From Pseudomonas sp. LS.1a (lineage in GTDB: Bacteria; Pseudomonadota; Gammaproteobacteria; Pseudomonadales; Pseudomonadaceae): a DNA stretch of 64,000 bases. The stretch covers positions 2,024,001 through 2,088,000 of the forward strand of contig NZ_CP092827.1 in NCBI RefSeq assembly GCF_022533585.1, written 5' to 3'. The stretch's first letter is position 1. Every line of letters starts with the position of its first letter. The position numbers and the translations under genes are program-made. Shown one piece after another: positions 58,687-64,000 of the stretch. The notes below the pieces were generated by a model. The model ran no database searches, was not told the origin of the DNA, and saw only the letters and a list, made by a program, of their open reading frames with translations.

Positions 58687-58796
58687 GCAGGCCTGGCCTC
58701 TTCGCGGGTAAACCCGCTCCCACAAGTAAAACACCGGCCCAGAAGCCCGTGATATCCCTGTGGGAGCGGGTTTACCCGCGAAGAGGCCAGGCCTGC
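58687..58796. repeat. REP pair with 38-bp perfect arms
   Basis: Arms at 58687-58724 (GCAGGCCTGGCCTCTTCGCG onwards) and 58759-58796 are exact reverse complements with the REP core GCGGGTAAACCCGC. The pair lies between the cobalamin riboswitch and the stop codon of the GNAT gene. Confidence 0.9.
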
Positions 58797-58805
58797 GAGA
58801 GAAGA

Positions 58806-59375
58806 TCAGCGCCCGCGCCGCCGCGATACCCGCGCCTCGATATTCTTGCGCCCGATCAGCAGCGGTGGCTTCTCCACCACTGGCTCATCCGCCAGCCACT
58901 TGTACATCACCAGGCAGTCCACCAGCCCCAGGCGGGCGTGGCGATAGGCCTTGGGCAAGCGGCCAACGGTTTCAAAGCCCAGCTTGTGCCACAGCGCCAC
59001 AGCCACCTCATTGGTGGCCACCACCGAGTTGAACTGCAGGGCCAGAAAGCCCTCCTGGCGCGCCTGTTTCTGTGAGTGCTCGCACATCAGCCGCGCCACG
59101 CCCCGGCCGCGTGCCGACTCACAGACCATGTAGCCGCAATTACCCACGTGCCCGCCAGGCCCGGCGGCGTTGGCCTTGAGGTAATACGAACCCAGCAGCT
59201 CGCCGTCTTCTTCGGCCACCAGCGTGCGCATGGGCAGCTCCAGCCACAGCTGGCGGGCCTGGTCGAAGCTCAAGGCCGGGTCGAATGCGTAGGTTTCACG
59301 GGCCTGGACAACGGCCTGGAAGGTGGGCCAGAAGCGTTCGAAGTCTTCCGGCGTCATGGGGCGGATGTGGATCAT
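58806..59375 (-). CDS. GNAT-family N-acetyltransferase
   Basis: The 189-residue product shows the GNAT fold: an N-terminal MIHIRPMTPEDFERFWPTFQ, the acetyl-CoA-binding motif A in GYMVCESARGRGVARLMCEH, and motif B in LQFNSVVATNEVAVALWHKL followed by GFETVGRLPKAY. The basic C-terminus (ARVSRRRGR) is unusual. AGGAA precedes ATG 59375. The substrate is unknown; this GNAT subgroup often acetylates small molecules or amino-acid antibiotics. Confidence 0.88.
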   Translation of the reverse strand: MIHIRPMTPEDFERFWPTFQAVVQARETYAFDPALSFDQARQLWLELPMRTLVAEEDGELLGSYYLKANAAGPGGHVGNCGYMVCESARGRGVARLMCEHSQKQARQEGFLALQFNSVVATNEVAVALWHKLGFETVGRLPKAYRHARLGLVDCLVMYKWLADEPVVEKPPLLIGRKNIEARVSRRRGR

Positions 59376-59453
59376 GCGGGTTCCTGCAAGGGCTGGGCCG
59401 CCCAGTCTGGGTGGCGCGGCGCCGTCGCGCAAGGGCGGCGACGCCAATTGCAC

Positions 59454-59798
59454 TCAGCCGTTGGCCTTGCCCACCGCATCCATGGCCCGTGCCGAGTAGA
59501 CCAGCGCGGCTCCGGCGTTCATCGCCACGGCAACGCCAAGCGCTTCGGCGATTTCCTCACGGCTGGCGCCGTGCTTGACGGCTTGCTGCGAGTGCACGGC
59601 GATGCAGCCGTCGCAGCGGGTGGTCACGGCCACGGCGAGGGAGATCAGCTCGCGGGTCTTGGCGTCCAGGTGGTTGGTCTTGGCCCCTGCGCCGCTGGCG
59701 GTCATGTAGCCGGCAACGGTATCAGGGGAAAGCTGCTTGAGATCGCCGATGCCGGCCATCAACTGCTTACGGTAGGCGTCCCAGTCCATCATGCTCAT
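59454..59798 (-). CDS. Carboxymuconolactone decarboxylase family (AhpD-like) protein
   Basis: The 114-residue helical product has the AhpD-like motif TTRCDGCIAVHSQQAVKHGA with a redox Cys-x-x-Cys and His, and the surrounding LDAKTRELISLAVAV and AEALGVAVAMNAGAALVYSA segments. Such proteins are alkylhydroperoxidases or thiol peroxidase partners. The ATG at 59798 has AAGG eight bases upstream; a GTG at 59807 would add three residues. It stands 78 bp upstream of the GNAT gene on the same strand and could share its transcript. Confidence 0.88.
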   Translation of the reverse strand: MSMMDWDAYRKQLMAGIGDLKQLSPDTVAGYMTASGAGAKTNHLDAKTRELISLAVAVTTRCDGCIAVHSQQAVKHGASREEIAEALGVAVAMNAGAALVYSARAMDAVGKANG

Positions 59799-59917
59799 CG
59801 TCTTCACCTTGGGGAGGTTGCGAGTGGAGCTTTCAGGCTAGTCGAAGAGTGGGATGTGTGAGACTCGTACTTTGGTTGGTTGCGCGCAGGCCTTTGGGCT
59901 GCGCGCTCCCGCACCGG

Positions 59918-60817
59918 TCAGATGTAGATGAACACCAGCACCAACGCCGCAACGAATGCCCACTTCTCCAGGTAGTAGCGCGTGCGGTTGCGCTTCTTCA
60001 GCGCCTTGCCACGTTCGCGGATCTTGTAGATGCGGGTGAACAGCCGGTTGATGCCACCGGTCTTGTCGCCGGCATCGTTGGGTGCCGCGGCGGCGGCCAT
60101 GACGTTGCGGCTGAACCAGCGGTTGAACGCGGTTGCCCAGCGGTACTTGAGCGGGCGTTCCACGTCGCAGAACAGGATGATGCGGTTGTGCTCGGTGGTG
60201 TTGGCCGCGTAGTGGATGTAGGTCTCGTCGAAGACCACGCCCTCGCCATCGCGCCAGGAGTACTTCTCACCGTCCACGTCGATGTAGCAACCGTCGTCGT
60301 TCGGCGTGTCCAGGCCCAGGTGGTAGCGGTAGGAGCCGGCATACGGGTCACGATGGCGCACCAGCTTGGCGCCCGGCGGCAGGGTGGCGAACATGGCGGC
60401 CTTGATCGTGCCGATGCCTTTGAGCAACTCGGTGGTGCGTGGGCACAGGGTCATCGCCGACGGGTGGCTTTCGCCGTACCACTTCAGGTAGAAGCGCTTC
60501 CAGCCGGTCTTGAAGAATGAGTTGAAACCGACATCATCGTAATTGTCGGACTTCTTGATTTCGCCCACATGCAGCAGCTGGCGGGCCTCTTCGCGGATTT
60601 CCTGCCAGTGGTCCTGCAGTGTCTGCAGCTCGGGGAAGGCCTCCACCGGCAGGTAAGGCTTGGCCGGATGCCTGGAAAACAGGTACAGGAAGCTGTTGAC
60701 CGGTGCCAGGAAGCTGGAGTGGTCGCCCAGCTGACGGGTCAGCTTGTGGCGAACCCGACCGCGCAGGTGAACATAGGCGATCGAGAGGACGAAGATGAGT
60801 ACGAGTGCAATTTTCAT
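59918..60817 (-). CDS. lpxO: Lipid A/asparaginyl beta-hydroxylase family protein (LpxO)
   Basis: LpxO adds a 2-hydroxyl to a secondary acyl chain of lipid A, using Fe(II) and 2-oxoglutarate at the inner-membrane face. The 299-residue product has an N-terminal membrane anchor (IALVLIFVLSIAYVHL), a typical length, the iron ligands in KLVRHRDPYAGSYRYHLGLD and FDETYIHYAANTTEHNRIIL, and a C-terminal membrane helix (EKWAFVAALVLVFIYI). The position of two terminal helices around the catalytic domain is the LpxO layout. It is a lone gene, divergent from thpR. Pseudomonads often have two lpxO copies. Confidence 0.9.
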   Translation of the reverse strand: MKIALVLIFVLSIAYVHLRGRVRHKLTRQLGDHSSFLAPVNSFLYLFSRHPAKPYLPVEAFPELQTLQDHWQEIREEARQLLHVGEIKKSDNYDDVGFNSFFKTGWKRFYLKWYGESHPSAMTLCPRTTELLKGIGTIKAAMFATLPPGAKLVRHRDPYAGSYRYHLGLDTPNDDGCYIDVDGEKYSWRDGEGVVFDETYIHYAANTTEHNRIILFCDVERPLKYRWATAFNRWFSRNVMAAAAAPNDAGDKTGGINRLFTRIYKIRERGKALKKRNRTRYYLEKWAFVAALVLVFIYI

Positions 60818-60975
60818 GGACGTTTACTTGTCGAAAAATGGCCATGCGCCATGGCATGAGCCCGCCAGCATAAACAATCATGGGGGTAGTTTGTACTTAT
60901 TGTTACGCAATGACGGGGCGACTTAGGTTTAATGCCCTGCAGCCTTGCGCAAACGTTTCATGTTCAGGAGTTCGT

Positions 60976-61521
60976 ATGATTCAGGACGTACGCCCCAGCG
61001 GTACCCCCTTCAAGCGGCTGTTCTTCGCCTTGTCGGTCAGCGATGCCCAGCGCCGCGCGCTGGCTCAGTGGCGACGTGGCCTGAGCCTGCGCAGCGGCAA
61101 GCCGGTGCCGGCCGCCAACTTCCATGTAACACTGCTGTTCCTCGGCGATGTGGATACCGCCCAGGTGCCTGCAATTTGTGCGGCAGTCGACCAGCTGGCG
61201 CTACCGGCCACGGCACCACGGCTGTTACTGGACCGCTTGCAGGTATGGCAGCGGGCCAGCGCCCTGGTGCTGGAGGCGCAGCAGACGCCAGCGGCCCTGT
61301 TGCAACTGGTTTACAGCTTGCAGCAGGCACTGCTGCCGTTGGGGGTGGAAGCGGCCGACCGTGAGTATCGCCCGCACCTGACGCTGGCCAGGGATTACCG
61401 CGGCCAGCCGCCAGAGGCCAGCAGCGCGCCGGATTTCTACCTCGCCGCCCGCCATTTCACACTGTACGAGTCGCGCAAGGGCGCTTACTGGCCGTTGGCG
61501 CAGTGGCCGCTGTCGAGCTGA
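60976..61521 (+). CDS. thpR: RNA 2',3'-cyclic phosphodiesterase
   Basis: ThpR (2H phosphoesterase family, formerly '2'-5' RNA ligase') opens 2',3'-cyclic phosphates. The 181-residue product has the two HxTx motifs: NFHVTLLFLGDVD near residue 49 and YRPHLTLARDY near residue 134, plus the FKRLFFALSVSD start of the fold. AGGAG precedes ATG 60976. Its stop codon is one base away from that of the convergent oxidoreductase gene. Confidence 0.92.
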   Translation: MIQDVRPSGTPFKRLFFALSVSDAQRRALAQWRRGLSLRSGKPVPAANFHVTLLFLGDVDTAQVPAICAAVDQLALPATAPRLLLDRLQVWQRASALVLEAQQTPAALLQLVYSLQQALLPLGVEAADREYRPHLTLARDYRGQPPEASSAPDFYLAARHFTLYESRKGAYWPLAQWPLSS

Positions 61522-61522
61522 T

Positions 61523-62119
61523 TCAGGCCGTGGCCTCGCAGTCTGCGAACATCCGCTCACCCAGCCTGCGTGCCGTGTGCAGGTGCGGTGCCGGGTCCGC
61601 GTCTTCGCTTTCGTCAAGCAGGGTGGAACTAAGTACCTCGGCGCCGCAGTAGTCGAAAATGCCGTGCTCGATCTGCACGCGCATCGCCTCGCCATAGCCA
61701 TGCCGTTCGAAGGTGCCGCCATCGGCACCGGCGACACCGACCAGGTGCACCTTCATGCCGCGCAGCTTCTTGACGGTGATCCCCCCTTCATAGTCGAACG
61801 CCCAGCCATTGCTGAACACCCGCTCGACCCAGCCTTTGAGCAAGGCCGGCAGCGACCACCAATAGATGGGGTAGACCAGCACCAGCGTATCGGCGCGCTC
61901 GATGCGTGCCTGCTCCTTGAGTACATCCGCCGGCGGGGCTGCGAGCCGGCGGTGCACCGCATGGTCGGCCAGGCCGAAACGCGGGTCGAAACCTTCACTG
62001 GCCAGGTCGGCGATTTCGCTGCCGTGGCCGGCGTTGGCCAGGCCGTTGGCGATCTGCCGGGCCAGGGCATGGGTGAGGGATTGCGGGTCGTGATGGCCGA
62101 CGACGATCAGGGCGTGCAT
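61523..62119 (-). CDS. NAD(P)H-dependent quinone-reductase-like flavodoxin-fold protein
   Basis: The 198-residue product belongs to the NQO1/MdaB/KefF-like flavodoxin-fold family: ALIVVGHHDPQSLTHALARQ at the FMN/FAD phosphate site, LVLVYPIYWWSLPALLKGWV then ERVFSNGWAFDY, and a GADGGTFERHGYGEAMRVQI segment. It likely reduces quinones or xenobiotics. GGAGAG precedes ATG 62119. It diverges from a TetR regulator; the 93-bp gap carries three 14-bp repeats that the regulator probably binds. The target chemical is unknown. Confidence 0.88.
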   Translation of the reverse strand: MHALIVVGHHDPQSLTHALARQIANGLANAGHGSEIADLASEGFDPRFGLADHAVHRRLAAPPADVLKEQARIERADTLVLVYPIYWWSLPALLKGWVERVFSNGWAFDYEGGITVKKLRGMKVHLVGVAGADGGTFERHGYGEAMRVQIEHGIFDYCGAEVLSSTLLDESEDADPAPHLHTARRLGERMFADCEATA

Positions 62120-62172
62120 GGTGGTCTCTCCAAGACAGGGATGCAGGATTACCCGGAGCGCTATATACTCAA

Positions 62173-62212
62173 GGTAAGTTACGTTTGGTAAGTTACTTTT
62201 GGTAGGTTATAG
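62173..62212. promoter_or_regulatory. Three tandem 14-bp repeats, TetR operator candidate
   Basis: GGTAAGTTACGTTT (62173), GGTAAGTTACTTTT (62187) and GGTAGGTTATAG (62201) are in tandem with a 14-bp period. The core GTAA-G-TTAC is a short palindrome. They end immediately before the TetR start codon and replace a normal ribosome binding site, so the regulator may repress both its own translation initiation region and the divergent oxidoreductase gene. Confidence 0.6.
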
Positions 62213-62809
62213 ATGTCAAGCGATGATCAAGCCCACTCGCGCAAGCGCCTGAGCCGCGACGAGCGCCGTCGGCAGTTGCTCGATGTGGCCTGGCAGTTGG
62301 TGCGGGAGGAGGGCACCGATGCCCTGAGCCTCGGCCGTTTGGCCGAGCAGGCGGGGGTGACGAAGCCGGTGGTGTACGACCACTTCGAGACCCGCACCGG
62401 GCTGCTGGTGGCGCTGTATCAGCAATACGACGCACGCCAGACGCGAATGCTGGAGCAGGCGCTGGTGCGCTGTGATGCCAGCCTGGCCAGCCGCGCCGGG
62501 GTAATTGCCGAGGCCTACGTGGACTGTGTGATGAGCCAGGGGCGTGAGATACCGGGAGTGTCGGCGGCATTGGCCGGCTCGCCGGAAATGGAAGCGCTCA
62601 AGCGGGCGTATGAGCAGCCGTTTCTGGACAAGTGCCGCGAGGCGTTGGTCGGGTTTTCGCCCAGTGGCAACATTGGGCTGGCGGGCATGCGCCTGATGGT
62701 GGGGGCGGCGGATGCCTTGTCGCAGGCAGCTGCGGCGGGGGAGCTGGACGCCGGGCAGGCCAAGGCCGAATTGCAGGCAGCAATAGTGGCGATGGTCGAG
62801 CGGCAATGA
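62213..62809 (+). CDS. TetR-family transcriptional repressor
   Basis: The 198-residue product has an N-terminal TetR helix-turn-helix (RRQLLDVAWQLVREEGTDAL, LGRLAEQAGVTKPVVYDHFE) and a helical ligand-binding domain with no known pocket motif. It diverges from the flavodoxin-fold oxidoreductase, its likely target. The start at 62213 abuts the third operator repeat with only GGTAGG as a weak ribosome binding site. A redox-active or quinone ligand is a guess from the neighbour's chemistry. Confidence 0.9.
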   Translation: MSSDDQAHSRKRLSRDERRRQLLDVAWQLVREEGTDALSLGRLAEQAGVTKPVVYDHFETRTGLLVALYQQYDARQTRMLEQALVRCDASLASRAGVIAEAYVDCVMSQGREIPGVSAALAGSPEMEALKRAYEQPFLDKCREALVGFSPSGNIGLAGMRLMVGAADALSQAAAAGELDAGQAKAELQAAIVAMVERQ

Positions 62810-62825
62810 AGCCTTGAGAGTGCCC

Positions 62826-62842
62826 GGGCTGCTCTGCAGCCC
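62826..62842. terminator. Hairpin between the convergent TetR and AraC genes
   Basis: GGGCTGC-TCT-GCAGCCC is a perfect seven-pair hairpin 17 bp after the TetR gene stop and 16 bp before the AraC gene stop. It likely serves both genes. Confidence 0.5.
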
Positions 62843-62857
62843 ATCGCCGGCAGGCGA

Positions 62858-63763
62858 TTACACCGGCAGGCTCTGATGCGGCAACTCATCCCCCGGGCTG
62901 CGGGCGAACTGACGCTTGTACTCGCGGCTGAACTGCGAGGTGCTCTGGTACCCCACCCGGTGCGCGACCTGCGCCACCCCCAGGCCTTCGCCGATCAGCA
63001 TTTGCTGGGCTTTCAGCAGCCGCAGGCGCTTGAGGTACTGCATCGGTGCCATGTCGGTGCAGCGCTTGAAGTGCTCGTGGAAGGTCGAAACGCTCATGTT
63101 GGCGCGCGCGGCCAGCGCTTCCACGCTCAGCGGCTCGGTGTAGTGCTCGCGCAGGTGGGCAAGGGCGGCGCCGATGCGGGCGAAGTGCCCCTGTTGCTCC
63201 ACCAATGCCCGCAACACGCCGGCCTGTGGGCCGCGCAGGGCGGTGTACAGCACTTCGCGTACCCGCGCCGGGCCCAGCACCTTGGCGTCCATTGGGTCCT
63301 GCAGGCAGCGCAGCAGCCGTTCCACGCATTCGCGCATCGGAGCATCGAGTGCCGCCGAGGTCATCGACTGCGGGGTTTGCGCCTGCACCGCGGCATCCGG
63401 CGCCAAGGCCATGCTTTGCACCAGTTCACCCAGCACGCCGCGGTCGATGTCCACCGCCACGCCCAGCAACGGCGCTTCGGGGGTGGCGAAGGTTTCGCAC
63501 ATGAACGGCACCGACAATGCCTGCACCAGGTAATGCCCGGCACCGTACTCCAGGGTACGCGGCCCCAGGCGCGCCAGCTTGCTGCCCTGGGCCAGGATCA
63601 TCAGGCTGGGTTCGTAGATCTGCGGGCTGCTGGCCACATAGTGCTCCCAGCTCAGCACCTGCACCTGGGGCAGGTGCGTGGGCACGAAGCCCGGGCGCGT
63701 GGCGAGGCTGCGGATCAGTGCGCAAAGCGGCGCATTGGCGTCGACATGGCGGGTCAGTTGCAT
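62858..63763 (-). CDS. AraC-family regulator of the adjacent alcohol dehydrogenase gene
   Basis: The 301-residue product has an AraC N-terminal cupin (PQIYEPSLMILAQGSKLARL, YLVQALSVPFMCETFA) and C-terminal paired helix-turn-helix domains (LSVEALAARANMSVSTFHEH, VAQVAHRVGYQSTSQFSREY). This domain order is typical of pseudomonad regulators that face NAD(P)-dependent alcohol dehydrogenase genes. ATG 63763 has AGG upstream; an open frame reaches 63832 without coding support. It diverges from the dehydrogenase gene at 63944, which it probably activates in response to an aldehyde or similar. Confidence 0.9.
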   Translation of the reverse strand: MQLTRHVDANAPLCALIRSLATRPGFVPTHLPQVQVLSWEHYVASSPQIYEPSLMILAQGSKLARLGPRTLEYGAGHYLVQALSVPFMCETFATPEAPLLGVAVDIDRGVLGELVQSMALAPDAAVQAQTPQSMTSAALDAPMRECVERLLRCLQDPMDAKVLGPARVREVLYTALRGPQAGVLRALVEQQGHFARIGAALAHLREHYTEPLSVEALAARANMSVSTFHEHFKRCTDMAPMQYLKRLRLLKAQQMLIGEGLGVAQVAHRVGYQSTSQFSREYKRQFARSPGDELPHQSLPV

Positions 63764-63943
63764 GATGGACCTGGGCAGAGAATCGGACAGTCTAATCATC
63801 GCAGAATGACGGCCCGGCGCCAGGCACTGCATGGCATCTTCGGAGAATCAGGCATGGATGCCGGAGAATCAGCTGTGGGCGAGGCGGCGCATGGCGCGCA
63901 GAATGCGCCGCCTGAATCGTTTCACTTCTTAGCGAGGCCCTGC

Positions 63944-64000
63944 ATGTACACCGCCATCGGTTACGCCGCCCAGACCCCTACCAGCCCCTTGACCCCCATG
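63944..64000 (+). CDS. Start of a zinc-type NAD(P)-dependent alcohol dehydrogenase (cut by window edge)
   Basis: Only 19 codons are visible (MYTAIGYAAQTPTSPLTPM). This start is characteristic of the YahK/AdhA-like cinnamyl-alcohol/aldehyde dehydrogenase family in pseudomonads, which has MYTAIGYAAQ-type N-termini. GAGG lies six bases before ATG 63944. The divergent AraC gene supports the assignment. Nothing beyond the start can be verified in this window. Confidence 0.6.
   Translation, partial: MYTAIGYAAQTPTSPLTPM

Overview
The window looks like a chromosomal segment of a Pseudomonas putida-group bacterium. GC content is high with strong third-position bias. Several intergenic gaps carry paired palindromes of the P. 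putida type (core GCGGGTAAACCCGC flanked by GCTCCCACAGG). The gene set (metH, cti, nfuA, polB, czcCBA, lpxO, OprD porin, AzlCD) is typical of that group. No tRNA, rRNA, CRISPR array, intact transposase or prophage was seen.

Left part (1-18978) is mostly housekeeping: the N-terminal two fifths of B12-dependent methionine synthase metH (leftward, cut by the window edge), cis/trans fatty acid isomerase cti, an acyltransferase, nfuA, a SCO1/PCuAC copper-chaperone pair, a leftward azlC-azlD-araC operon, and a leftward run of a YqcI/YcgG-type putative heme N-hydroxylase, a LysE exporter and an SGNH-like protein with a divergent LysR regulator. A second LysR/MFS divergent pair and DNA polymerase II (polB) follow.

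The accessory core (19057-35663) is the most unusual part. Two collinear proteins of about 1,490 residues, encoded in tandem, each combine a dermonecrotic-toxin-like N-terminal region, leucine-rich repeats and a NEL-type E3 ubiquitin ligase C-terminus, with no secretion apparatus nearby. Next is a complete RiPP copper-metallophore (Hvf/bufferin/Gig type) locus: an EF-hand-containing precursor with six EGKCG motifs, a DUF692 (MNIO) enzyme, a DUF2063 partner, and opposing DoxX and ferric-reductase-like membrane proteins. It is followed by an OmpR-type two-component system, a DUF2790 secreted protein and a thioredoxin-like protein. Related TGTATC-type direct repeats occur in three of the intergenic regions of this block, suggesting one regulon.

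The middle (35780-47394) has an aroQ-aroE pair with a perfect palindromic operator, a czcCBA heavy-metal RND efflux operon, an MHS-family MFS transporter, a TonB-dependent receptor with a DUF2946 protein, and a 45-codon remnant of a ParA-like ATPase.

The right part (47622-64000) has a diguanylate cyclase and a corrinoid-uptake region. A TonB-dependent receptor and a btuFCD-like ABC transporter operon (which also contains an OprD porin) each sit behind a cobalamin riboswitch. A DUF1624 membrane protein with a Zur-like operator lies between them. The end carries a GNAT enzyme, an AhpD-like protein, lpxO, thpR, a TetR/quinone-reductase-type pair with 14-bp operator repeats, and an AraC regulator divergent from the start of a zinc-type alcohol dehydrogenase.
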